Of a stretch of DNA of 64,000 nt, positions 45,541-56,171 are shown piece by piece (the first letter of the stretch is position 1; each line of letters starts with the position of its first letter). The translations under genes and the position numbers were made by a program. A model generated the notes under the pieces. It did no database searches, was not told the origin of the DNA, and saw only the letters and a list, made by a program, of their open reading frames with translations. The stretch spans positions 62,001 to 126,000 of the forward strand of contig JAOTON010000214.1 in assembly GCA_034440635.1 (NCBI GenBank), in the 5' to 3' direction. This stretch comes from Lepas anatifera (lineage: Eukaryota; Arthropoda; Thecostraca; Lepadidae).

Positions 45541-46260
45541 AAGGTAGCTGCGAACCATCTGAAACTAGACCGATACCAAATCTTCCGGCCATTTCAAAAT
45601 TCGTTGAAAGTGTTGTGTGAAAACAGCTGACCGAATACCTAGAAAACAAGAAATTAACTTGGGGAGCACATTGCTGTTATAGGAAATTTCACCGTACTGA
45701 GTTTGTTGTTCATGTCATCACAGATCCAGTGCTCCAGGCCATGGACAAATGAACAAATTATCTGATTGTGCTCTGGGATCTTTTTAAATGTTTTAAGGCT
45801 GCTCCTCACTCGAAATTGTCCAAACAAGCTGCATTTGTATGGTACTATATTCGGTACCTGCCAAAACAGACTGGGTTTGCAATTACCTTGAGGGACACAA
45901 AGCAAGCCTAGGCTATGGGATGGGCGACGCCCACAGGGTGTGAAGAGCACGGGAAAATAGCATCAACATTTTTCAGGGTGAGCCTTGCCTTGTTTGTTGT
46001 ACATGCTTTGCGCCAATGACCTGGGTCTTTGTGTCGGTTGCGACGTGACTGTGGTCCAGTACGCTGACGACACCCAAATTCTCATTAGTGGCAAAACACG
46101 TGATTTGAAACAGTTGGTTGCGCGTATGCACCATCTACCGATGGTTTTGTGCCAATGGCGTGGATGTTATTGTCCAAACCCCTTGAGATGGTGGTTCTCG
46201 CCACACCGGCCATGCTTCGTGACATTCCAACGGTAACCATCACTTTTTGCGCTGCCACAA
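45541..46260 (+). pseudogene. Old LINE reverse transcriptase remnant, second family
   Basis: Several plus-strand frames joined by stops and shifts give RT-like text: NLPAISKFVESVV, QLTEYLENKKL, HVITDPVLQAMD, IVLWDLFKCF..PHSKL (motif A, degraded) and VVQYADDTQILISGKTRDLK (motif C, YADD). The order is correct for RT. Many stops; inactive. YADDTQIL is typical of L2/CR1-like elements. Confidence 0.7.
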
Positions 46261-46509
46261 TACCCGGAGACAGAGTCTTTTAAAAGTATAGGGCTTACCA
46301 TGGGCAGGAACAGGAATTATCAGTCATACACTGATATCATGTCTAAAAATTTATCGGAAATCTGTAAGCCCTGAGCCGTGCACGTCATGTCGCCCCTTGC
46401 ACCGCCCTCTAGGTTTTTGTGGAATCACATGTTTTGTCTGCTTTTAAAAGACATTCTCTTGTACATTGCATAAATGGGCGCTGTGGTAAGTATTTCAATC
46501 ATTTTGGAT

Positions 46510-46735
46510 ATGCTTTCGGATATGGTTCAGGAGGAGAGCTTTGTTATCGTCTCCGGACCCTGTGAGGGGTGCTATCTCTCTGAGTTGTAGATACTTTTTG
46601 GCTTATTCGTCAGCTTTTGTATTTCTGAGAATTTTTGCAGTGGCCCTGTGTCCAAAGAAAAGACACATCTGGGATGTCGTCGATACCCTTCTGGATGTCT
46701 GCTACTACGTGATAGCTGGGGTGTCTGTTGGGGGA
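46510..46735 (-). mobile_element. LINE fragment (RNase H region of the 34.4-38.7 kb family)
   Basis: Collinear at DNA level with about 35546-35740: GGAGGAGAGCTTTG(T/C)TATCGTC, TTTTGCAGTGGCCC and CAAAGAAAAGA(G)ACATC are shared. More diverged and without an open frame. Confidence 0.8.
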
Positions 46736-46749
46736 TGATGCCTCTCCAT

Positions 46750-46860
46750 TTACGTCTTATTTACTTACTTAAGGACTTTTTATAAGGCGTTTTGTGCAAG
46801 GCTCCTTTGCCTGCCTCTAAAGTGTGTGGGAGAATTTGGCGGGAGGAGTGTTTACTTTAA
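46750..46860 (-). mobile_element. LINE 3'-end fragment (same family)
   Basis: Matches the 3' region at 34380-34460 (TTTTTAT(T/A)AGGCGTT, CCTTTGCC(C/T)GCCTCTAAA, GTGTGTGGGAGAATTT) and has a TTACTTACTTA tail on its low-coordinate side. Its order relative to the neighbouring fragment means two separate insertions or a rearrangement. Confidence 0.7.
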
Positions 46861-46940
46861 TGTCGCAAAGTAAAGGCGGAGCTTATTTCCAGGAATGGGT
46901 CTACATCTAACGCGATGTCGGAGCTTGGCCAGACCACTTC

Positions 46941-47324
46941 CCCCAGATACATGAGCAGCCTCGGTACCCAGGCCCTTGGTACGTCCCAACGAAATATAGC
47001 GCGGACCGGATCTGGCAACGCGGTGCGTACCGTTCTGAGGGGCAAATCAATTTCGGCCGAATGAAACATTTACGTAAGCCCATAAAACTCTTTTTCTTTC
47101 ATTTGGTAAGAATAAGTTACAGTCAACTAACTCATATGAAATGAAAATATTGTATTTTGAATGAAAACTACGTCCAATGGTACCAACCACCATCTGGTCC
47201 TTCTTCTAGTGAGGGACCAGAGCGTAGTTTTCTGGACAGTACGGCACACCGGCATACATGAGTCGATTGGGCCGTTCCCGCGCTCGGTACCATCCTGAGG
47301 CTGCTAGTGCTCATGTATCTTGGG
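46941..47324. mobile_element. Inverted-repeat element, family L copy 1
   Basis: 384 bp with ends CCCCAGATACATGAGCAGCC and, inverted, CCCAAGATACATGAGCAC..GCAGCCTCAG. Collinear with 52712-53121 (CCTCGGTACCCAGGCCCTTGG, CATACATGAGTCGATTGG). Non-coding; transposon superfamily not identified. Confidence 0.75.
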
Positions 47325-47404
47325 TAACTACCAAGCAGCTGGTCTGTTCCTCGACAGTGCGTGTCGTTGAACGGATTGTGCTGAATGGACGGCTGAAGCC
47401 AGCC

Positions 47405-47698
47405 CCTCTTCAACAGCAAGCGCAGATCACCGTATGTGACGTCACACCTCGTAGCATACAACATAGGAAAATTAAATGATTAAATGTCTAAATGTTTGCA
47501 AAACGAGGCACAGAATCGAAGATAAAATGCCTAGTTGTTGGATTTGGGATACACTCGATTAACGTGTATTCTCACAAATTCGTAAGCGGGCATTGCCATT
47601 AGCAGCAGTTTGAAACACGGTTAAAGGGTGAAGGAATTCCTCCACGCCCGTGTGACGTCACTCAGGCGTGAAGGAATCCCTCTTGAACGTACCTTTAA
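47405..47698 (-). mobile_element. TTAA-edged repeat, family K copy 2
   Basis: Inverted copy of 31626-31925, ending GAATCCCTCTTGAACGTACC then TTTAA (TTAA 47695-47698). Shares TGACGTCACACCTCGTAG and CACAAATTCGTAAGCGGG with copy 1. Confidence 0.6.
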
Positions 47699-47832
47699 GT
47701 AAAGGTATCTTGGGCTGGAGCAGGGCAGATTTGCCAGAAAAGAACAAGCCAATTATACCCACACAATATAACACACAATATCACAATATAACACCAAATA
47801 ACACGCGCAGCGTCCAATCCCGGACCTTGTCT

Positions 47833-48545
47833 TATCACCCGCCACAGAGGGCCTGCCACAGAGGGCCTCAGAGCCACCTTCGCCTCAGTAGGAGAAGGGG
47901 GTGGTTTCAAACACTCCCCTCTATACCTGGCGCCTGTGCGGAATAGCGAAAAAACGCAAGGGCTGGTGGTTAGCTCAGGTGAAATAATTCCTCAACCCTG
48001 TGACCTCTGAGAGGTCACAGGGTTGAGGAATTCTATTCGCCGTGTCACAATGATGTATGATAGGGTCATACTAGGCTAAAATATAAAGAGTACTGGACTT
48101 AAGGCCAGGTCAAGGTCACCATCTGACCTAACACAGTCAATATGCACATCAATCGACTTGCAGTAACAGCCCAAACATAATGATATAGCATGAAGTTCTA
48201 CCGTAATTTCCAGTGAAATTATTGACCCAAATCTGAAATCCTGTTTAAGTAGTCCCAGATGACCTCTCAGAGGTCACAGGGTTGAGCTTGCAACATGATC
48301 CTGGAGCGGCGCCTCCTATACAACTATTTAGAGAACAGGGAGGTATTCTAAACCGTATCTGCAGAAATGGAGCGTTTTTCGCCAATCCTGTTTTCCTTAT
48401 GCATTTCCAACGGAGAGCTTATGACCCGTACCTGACCCTAGACCATCGATATATAAATCCCGTTAACAAAACTACTGGTTCTCGGTCGGCACATTATGTG
48501 ATATGAACATCAGATCAATCAACTGGTGCCACTTCAAAACCAAAG
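47833..48545 (+). mobile_element. TTAA-type MITE, family G copy 3
   Basis: Collinear with copies at 1.0-1.8 and 24.0-27.6 kb: GAGCCACCTTCGCC, GTGGTTTCAAACACTCCCC stem, GCGGAATAGCGAA, then the AGGTCA-rich body. It holds at 48245-48248 an empty TTAA where copy 2 carries family E. Right terminus is missing or decayed. Confidence 0.7.
47986..48032. repeat. 47-bp near-perfect palindrome
   Basis: Two 23-bp arms (left arm starts AATTCCTCAACCCTGTGACC) around a single central G. It lies within MITE copy 3 and is absent from the other copies. Its stem repeats the GTGACCTCT(C/G)AGAGGTCAC word found again at 48260. Confidence 0.93.
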
Positions 48546-48937
48546 TAAGTTGACTGGTAAGTGGCGCACCTACTTTAACCCCCAGTCGTAGCACGAGTGG
48601 ACAGACGATATTAAAAGAGTAAGCTTGCGACTCCAATTAACAGTCATACTGTGCCGACACGGATACACTGAGTGAAACTGTGAGTAGGCGGTGATCGAGG
48701 GCGCTCCTGCGCTGGAGCCCGCGTTTATTGACCCTCCAGCTGGGGCACCGTCGAGACCGGTGTGGCCCCGATTCTCAGACCGGTGGTGCGAGGTCACTGG
48801 GTATTCCAATCTATTTTTGCATGATGTCAGTTACAGACGTGGAGAGCGTCTGCTTATTAAGTAAAGGTATTTTGCCGAGCGTAGCACGCAGCCCAGTTAC
48901 ATGGCAGGGTATTGAAAATGTAGAATTTAAACCGTGC
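48546..48937. other. No gene seen
   Basis: Short frames on both strands, no motif. Confidence 0.35.
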
Positions 48938-48953
48938 TTATGTACAGTCAGTT

Positions 48954-49042
48954 TCCCAAAATCCCTTCCAACAGGGTGAGAGTTGGCGACGCCGTTTGAC
49001 CCTGGCAGTTGGTGCGTCGTTAAACCCCAAAAATTATTATTA
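48954..49042 (+). mobile_element. 5'-truncated SINE, copy 4, with 16-bp target duplication
   Basis: Only the 3' body is present: CCCTTCCAACAGGGTGAGAG, TTGGCGACGCCGTTTGACCC, GTTGGTGCGTCGTTAAACCCC and an ATTATTATTAT tail. It is flanked by identical 16-mers TTATGTACAGTCAGTT at 48938-48953 and 49043-49058, proving insertion by retrotransposition. Confidence 0.93.
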
Positions 49043-49324
49043 TTATGTACAGTCAGTTGCGAAAGTATCGTTCCGCTGCCCACCCACTAAATTGGAAGTC
49101 ACTGTACGCTGTAGCGCTGAGCCGGGCGAGTGGGCGGGAATTGGGCGGGGACAGCTGAGGAGGGGTGGAACGCACGCCTCACACATGTTGTTTGGTCAAG
49201 TTGAGGTTATACATGGGTGCTACACCTGCAGATTCGAGCTAAAGTGGACGAAATGTCCGCATCACGTGCCATCTGACAGGGTTTCTTTGTGCCTCTCTTG
49301 AGATCTATAGAATTGGGATATTGC

Positions 49325-49960
49325 CCGGCGTGCACCCAGGATTTTCGTTTGGGGGCCCGGCTGACGAAGGGGGGCTGATAGGAGGTGGCATGTTTGACAG
49401 GGCGTGACAGGCTACTGCAGGGAAAAATTGGCCAGAGAGGGTACTTATCAGGTAAAAAGCAATACATATTTGTCGTATGGTGTAAAACGCAAGTGAAGGG
49501 GGCATAAGCGTCGCCACCGCGCAAAAAGTGGAGGGGGACAGCCAGACTCCAACCTGATGCTGACAAAAACTTTCCACGTCAGGACCAAAAACGGTCTGAA
49601 TTTGGGCTCCTCGCTGCCTTCCGCAGCGGCTGGTTATAACCATGTCCTGCTTTCTCCCATTTTGACTAAGATCAGGAAAGTTTCGGCCAAAAAGTCGGGG
49701 GCCAGGCCCCCTGGCCCACCTTTTCCAACGCTTATGGAAGGGGGTACAATTATTATAAACCTGGCCTGTGGTTGAATCACATATTGGGTGAATAATTCAC
49801 CGCAGGAGCGACACACTGTGAGCAGCGGCGGTAAGGTGAGAGGAGAACTAGTACTAAAAGCCAGATCAAGCCTCATTTCTGCTCTCGATGTACGCACTGG
49901 GTTCTGCCAGTTGGAGGAGAGGCAGCACATTGGAGGACAGTTTGCAAGCAAAATGAGGTA
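49325..49960. repeat. Dispersed repeat, family N copy 1
   Basis: Shares with 60635-60905: CC(A/T)GGATTTT(C/T)GTTTGGGGGCC, GGCTGACGAAGG, GAATCACATATTGG and AGGTGAGAG(G/A)AGAACT. G-rich and with no coding evidence. Both ends are uncertain. Confidence 0.6.
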
Positions 49961-50074
49961 AAAATAAACACGATGGTGCGATTTAACGTGAAGTGCGTCG
50001 GTTTTTGCAAAACAAATTTGAGCATTATCCAACACAGCTAGGAATTCGCGAAACGCCATGGCGGATTCGGAAGG

Positions 50075-50385
50075 ATTATTGGTACCGATATTTCGGATTT
50101 TTCTCCGCTGCTGTTGTAAAACGTTCGCGGCCTTCGACCTGTATTTCCGGGCATCATAAGCCAGTACCTACATATGCAATGATTGATGAAAATGGTTTCA
50201 TCGCCACGAAACGAACATTCATATTGCCCATGACATTCATATTGTTTACGGTACATTCATATTGTCATCAATCATTTCGCACGTAGGTACTGGGTGATGA
50301 AGCCCTGGAGTACAGGTCAAAAGCTTGGAAGGTCTTACACTGCAGCGGAGAGAAGTCCGCAATATCGATACGAATATCTTGACAC
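50075..50385. repeat. Inverted duplication with ~115-bp arms
   Basis: Left arm about 50075-50188, right arm about 50260-50385, diverged but clear: the left has ATTTTTCTCCGCTGCTGT.. TCGACCTGTA.. CCAGTACCTAC..AATGATTGATGA, and the right reads the same in reverse complement. The minus-strand frame at 50268-50567 covers the right arm with DIADFSPLQCKTFQAFDLYS, and the left arm encodes a diverged version in the opposite direction. Source protein not recognised. Confidence 0.7.
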
Positions 50386-50599
50386 AGGGAGATTTTTACT
50401 AGTTTTTGTGAGGTGATTTTGGCGGGGAAATATGACCTTACGATTTCTCCCGGGTGCTCCTCCCACCTCCACCAAATGTCTCTTCTAGGTCCGCCAATGA
50501 TCTTGCGCATTACTCTACTAACGGGGTGTATAATTATATATCTGTGGAGGTTCTGGTGCACCCCCATGAAACTTCGGAATAGTGTTAAAATGTCCTTTA

Positions 50600-52711
50600 T
50601 ATATTTGTTTCATTTTGAAGACTTTTAGCTGGCTTTATGCTCTTAAATAAGGCAGGATCAAGCCTAAAACACACTTCATATTATACCACTCCTTTTAATA
50701 TCGTGCACTGCCAGTACATTTGTTTTAGTCATGGATGTAGCTTTTGCAGGGTACGGCTAAATCCGATTAAAAATCTTGCTCCAAAACCTTAGCAAAATGA
50801 TTTCCGAAAAAACGCGACCTCAGCGCCTGACTGTAGCAAGCAAATGAATTTTTCCCTAATCATTACTCAAGATAGTTTTCGAATATTTTTCGGGAATCCC
50901 CCCTGAAGGTAGGCTGCCCTGTTAGTCAGTCGTAAGCAATGAACGCTGCATAAAATCTGTCTGTGTTATAGCCAAAGTTCAACCTCACAAATATTCACTA
51001 TCGCGCAGTATAGTTTCGTCAGCCTGGATAGGGTCATGACCCGCCGGTTGGTATCCATTGATTTAGTGCTGAAAGCCGGTACATTTTTAACAACCAAAGT
51101 GCTCCATGTACAAATCACGCGAATTCACTTGAAAGAGAGGTAAATATGTTTCCGCGAAGTGTGCAAAGCAGCTTAGCCCTAAGTGTTATGTTGCGTGCGA
51201 TGCCACCAAATCGATTCATCCATTTATTATTCAAAACTAATCGAGTGTCGCGCACAAAATGAATTATTAACACGTGAAAAGTTTGCTCAAGGTCCACTGT
51301 TTTCCTCGTTCTGAAAGGAAATACCTACCCTTCCCTGTTGCCGGCCTCTGTTATTCTTTGGTCCAATATGGCATTTTTATTTGGCGTAAGTTTTGCAGCG
51401 GATCGAGGGGGGGGCAGTTCGGCTATGGCCTCCAAACCAAAAGAGAAGTGGGGCCAAGCCATCTTTCGTCCCCTTCGCCTCCAGAGTCAACTAGTTTTTC
51501 ATAATTAATCTATTTGGGAGGATGCGTCCGTCATTGAAATACTTTTTCAGCTTTCTGTCCCTTCACAAGGTATGTAGGCCTCTTTGGAGGTGAAACACGC
51601 ATTCACTGTACCTGTTTAATTCTGCCGGCCGCCAGCTCCATCGCCCACATTTTTATCACCGACATGGGTTTTCCAGCGTCCAAACTGACCACCTGAATAC
51701 GCCCCGGTATGAATTTGCCATTGGATCATCGAGTCGTGCTAATGTATTGCCATTGCTGACTGCCAATCGGGTGGCCAGTTTGATGGGGTGGGGATAACTG
51801 CGGATTTGGATTCAAAGGTATGGGTTTGACCTTAGTCAGGGACGGAGTTTTGGCGCCGAAATTTTTGATGAATTGAAAGCCGTATGCCTGGAAGCCGTTG
51901 ATGGCTGATGGTCTTGCCGTTGGTTGGTAGACTCAGGTGTTGTTGATATTCTCAGATCTATGTCTATGGACAATGATCGGCCAGGGGGTCATTACAGGGA
52001 GTGGACCACGTTGGGAACATTAGAAAAAGGACTATGTATAAATAAATAGGTTAGACAATCCGGAAACAGCATTTTTTCTGCTTTCAATCGCAAAAAAATT
52101 GGGTCTTTTCCTACTACCCTGGGTTGACCTAAGCATCACATGCAATTACAAAGTTCAGCTGAGCTGGCTGCTTGTGGCTTGTCGCATTGGAAAAGCCATA
52201 CTTTTTATTAACCTGTATCACGTAACATGCATTGCCAGATGGAAATAATTTCCTTCAATGCTTAAATCGGGACATAGCTCCCTTTATTTTGAAATTTGAA
52301 GTGAACGGAGGTTCAACACAGAAAGCTTTGGGCGAAATAAAAATATAACAATAATACTCTCTTGACACGCTCTTTAACACTAATGTCTCAGTTTAAAACC
52401 CATTCTAAAAGTGGAAAATTCCCTTTTACGGGAATTCAGCACCTTGGTGCAATTCCAAACTGTGGTGGTTTTAGGAGCAATCTATGTTAAAAAATGATCA
52501 ATTTGACCCTATTTCGGCAAAAAATGGACCCTCACTATAGCGCTTTGCACTACATCGATGGAATTTTATTCACATGCTTTTCTGACCAGTGTGTGCTGCA
52601 GTATTTTCTTGGCGGTCAGATTTCCTTGTCGGTCGGGGCGCCATTAAACTTCTACAACGCTTCCCGTTCGAGCTAGTAACAGTATCTTAGAAGCCAGCTT
52701 GGAAGAGTTAG
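50600..52711. other. No gene seen
   Basis: About 2.1 kb without repeat family membership or a credible ORF. Short frames only. Confidence 0.35.
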
Positions 52712-53121
52712 CCTAGATACACGAGCAGCCTCGGTACCCAGGCCCTTGGTAAGCACCGTTACGTCCCGATGAAATATGGCGCGGCTCAGACATATACGGC
52801 GGTGCAGAACGTACCAATGTTGTGAGAAACAAATTCTTTTTATTCGAATGAAACACTCACGTAAATTCATAACACTAGTTTCCGTCATTTTTTGGGGAAT
52901 GACTTATTGCCAGGTTACTTGTACCCAATCAAAACATTATATTTTGAATCAAAACTGTGTTCAATAGCACGAACCACCCTCATGATCCTGCTTCTAGAGA
53001 TGGGCGATAATCGGGTGATAGAACGGTACCAGACGTCAGTCCCGCATACATGAGTCGATTGGACCGTCACCGCGGTCGGTACCGTGTCGGTACCGACCTG
53101 AGGCTGCTCCTGTGTCTGGGG
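52712..53121. mobile_element. Inverted-repeat element, family L copy 2
   Basis: Ends GCCTAGATACACGAGCAGCC on the left and, inverted, CCCCAGACACAGGAGCAGCC on the right. Interior collinear with 46941-47324 and includes a GGTACCG..CGGTACC stem. A lone end of this family (ACCCCGGGTACACGAGCGGC) is near 62065. Confidence 0.75.
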
Positions 53122-54546
53122 TAAGTTACGCGGTAAGGATTTTGGAGTGAAAAGGAATGGGATAGCTGTACACATTTCCATATTTCCCCGGGAGGGGAAG
53201 CGACTGGAAAATGCTTTCTGGAAACCTTATGCGTAAAAGTGTTATGGCAAAAAACTAGTTTTCTATAAAAAATTTTTCTCAAGCTATAACAAGTTCGGCG
53301 TTTTTAATCTCAGACTCACAAAACTCATCAAGGAACTTGTCACGGATTTTCGATCGCATAATCCGAACGAACAGCTCCAGCAATGACTGTATAGTTGGTA
53401 AGACAACATTTAACGTCCCACAGAGCCCCCGCAGGGGACTCGATTTTCATCTGCCGGACTCGTTTGCACCTGCTGACAGGTCCGGCACATGGATAATTGG
53501 GTACGGGATGTGACGACACCCGCGACCCCAGTTGGCAGGATGGGTTTCGCCCTCGCCTTCGGTCGAGAGGCCAAATCGAAACTGCCATCCTCATCCTTTC
53601 TTGGCCTTCCTAAATTCAAATCCCACCAACTCCTTGTTCCTTTTCCTCTTCTTTCCTTATTTCCTTATCTCTCCATGTCTTTCCACCCGTATCCTTTCTG
53701 TCCACTCCTAAACACCCCTCCTGCCCACTGTCTGCGTTGTCTGGCCCGGCGTGTCTCCGCGGGTGGCGGGTGTGTGCACTCTTGCTCGTCTTGAGTGTGG
53801 ACACCTCGGTCGCGTGCGGCGCGTGTCTGGGCTGGACAGCGCAGACCGACCCTCTTCCTTTTCCAACTCATAACTTCCCAGTTACCCACATTATCCCAGT
53901 ATCATGGGCGTCCTTGCACGTGCCTATGATTCCTGGATGGTCTGGGTGTATGTGGGCCTCCGGCTCGTGTGGCTGGCGATTGGATCCCTCTAATCGCCGG
54001 CCCTGCGGGCCGGGGGCTCGCTTCTCTCGGATCAGCCGGGAATCAGTTGTGACGAGCAGGTGGTAGTCGCCTGCTCCGATGAGGCCGTGCGAGGGCGCCT
54101 GTCTTTTAAGGTGAGCTGCGCACCGACCCGTACCCCGGGATGAAGGAGTCCTGGTAGCTGAGCTGGGGATGCGCTGTGTTCGTTCGTGTTCCTCTAGCAA
54201 CACTCTACTTTGGTCTGGATTTCCGCAAGGGCGGGGTACTCTTGAGGGCATCGGCAAGAGTAGCAGCATTGTAAAAGTCTGCCGGCCTTTGGTGGGGCTC
54301 GGCTGTCCCTCCTCCTTTGGTGAGGTCCCGACTTCACCCGGGGAGGGAGGGGTGTCCGCGTCCCGCCCGGGGTCGTCCAGGCTAGGTGCAGGGGGACCGT
54401 CGTCGGGGCAGTGGGGGTTTGGTGAGTCTCTCTCCCCTCTGTAACGGCGGCGTCTCCCCCGTATAGCCAGCCCGTGCGTCGTTTCGCCCTGTAGCACCCT
54501 CGTTGGAAGGGGGCGCACGTGGCTGGCCGAAATTAATCATACTCTC

Positions 54547-56109
54547 ATGGATAACACACGCACCACAAATCCCTCTCCGCACCCTCCACTGGAGGTAGAC
54601 ACCTCTCAACCCCCTAGAGGGGAAGGGACCATGCAGACACCTGCGCCCAAACCGCAAAGACGATGAGCCAGCCTTCCTGTCCTCGCGTTTTGGTAATGAG
54701 GGGACTGGACACATCCTCATCCCTTGCAGCACTGTCACCATTTAAGCGAAAGGAGGCACTAGATCGTCTGGGCAAGGTCGTGAGATGTGACAAGTTACGG
54801 GACGGATCGTTGGAAGTTGAGTTTGCGCGAACCGAGGATGCCGAGCGTGCACTCTCCGTGACGGAACTGACGTTCACGAGGAAGGACTCGGATCAAAAAG
54901 ACATGCAAAATCAACATTTCATAGAGCCACACAGAACTAAGAACTTTAAGAAAGGCGTGGTGAATAGTCGGCTAAGGGGCTGTCTAGGAAGAATTGTTGA
55001 AGGACTTGAGGAACTCGGAGTGGTGGAGGTGCGGAGGATTCGTAGGAAAGTGGAGATGTTATGCTCGACACTGACACTGTTATACTTACGTTTGACACAG
55101 AAGAGTTACCGAATCACATCTTTGTTGGATATTCAAGAGTCGGGGTGAGGCCCTTCGTGCCAAGCCCCATGCGATGCTTTACTGCCAAAATATGGACACA
55201 GTGCCCGATTCTGCAAGGTAAGGTGTATGTGGGAGTGTTCATCGTTACACCACTGCACCACTGAGTGTGATGCCGAAGCATTGAAATTGCAAACTGTGGG
55301 GTTGCCACCGGTAACAGACCGATCATGCCCAGAGTTTCTCCGAGAAAAAGAAATACTATCTATAAAGACCAGACAACGTATCAGTTTTCGTGAGGCACGG
55401 GACGCATACGAGGCGTCCCACCCGCGGAAAAGTTTCGCACAGGTAGCCTCTACAGGTATACCAAACACCCCAAGGATGACCGCGGAGGAGGTCATCCGCT
55501 CCTAACCGTGGCGGACTTTGTTCGCCTGGCAGGAGGATGGGGCTGGTGTTTTCCGCCAGCCCGCCGCCCGGCTCCTGGGCCGACGGCGGTACCTCTCCCG
55601 CCCCTCCTGGGGTAGGGGCGGTCATCGCCCCCGCTTCTGTATCTCCTCATTCGGCCCCGCCAGATGGGAAAGGTCTGTCACCCCCCTAAGCACCAGCCGT
55701 CTCCTGGTGCCGTGACTCTGCACCAACACCTGTCGCCTCCCGTGGATTCCCGCCGTTTCAAGGATGGGTAGTCTGGACAGGAAAGCCTCTCCCGCAGGCC
55801 CGCCCGCCGTCCCCTGTCATCCCACCCTTGGCGACGCTGCTCAGCGCCACAGCCACCACCCGTTTCGTACCAGACGCAGCCAGCACAGCCTCCTACCGAC
55901 ACTGCTGTCCACTGTCGCAACAATGCAAAAATTTTGAAGTGCCGCGCGTAGGTCTCCGACAAAACGTCCGGCGGCAGTCCTCTCAGCCAGCCCCAGACCT
56001 CCGCGCCCGCGGTAATTCCACCAAAGCGGGCAGGCCGCGGACCGGTTCGCAACCGGCTGTGGTTCAAACGTGGACTGCCAGAGGGCCATACGGGGTTCCG
56101 CCCCCTTGA
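54547..56109 (+). pseudogene. LINE ORF1 (gag-like nucleic-acid-binding protein), frameshifted
   Basis: Probable start is the ATG at 54547 (MDNTRTTNPSPHPPLEVDT); the frame breaks at about 54660 and continues as CPRVLVMRGLDTSSS, LEVEFARTEDAERALS, IVEGLEELGVVEVRRIRRKV, then another shift into GVRPFVPSPMRCF. The following zinc-knuckle region is damaged. FREARDAYEASHPRKSFAQV closes the recognisable part, followed by a Pro-rich tail. The MRCF-x-Cys arrangement and FAQV box are typical of ORF1 in I/Jockey-group LINEs, which coat the RNA. Confidence 0.7.
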
Positions 56110-56171
56110 AGGGCTGTCTTACCGTAGGCCGTTCCTTTCTTTCACTCACTAAGCCCGTTTCCTTTATTTAA

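Noticed and set aside
53868..54518. 216-codon minus-strand open frame
   Set aside because: It lies antisense in the GC-rich 5' region of the LINE bounded by the 12-bp target duplication. Long antisense frames are common in GC-rich DNA, the residues are Arg/Pro/Gly-rich, and no motif is recognisable.
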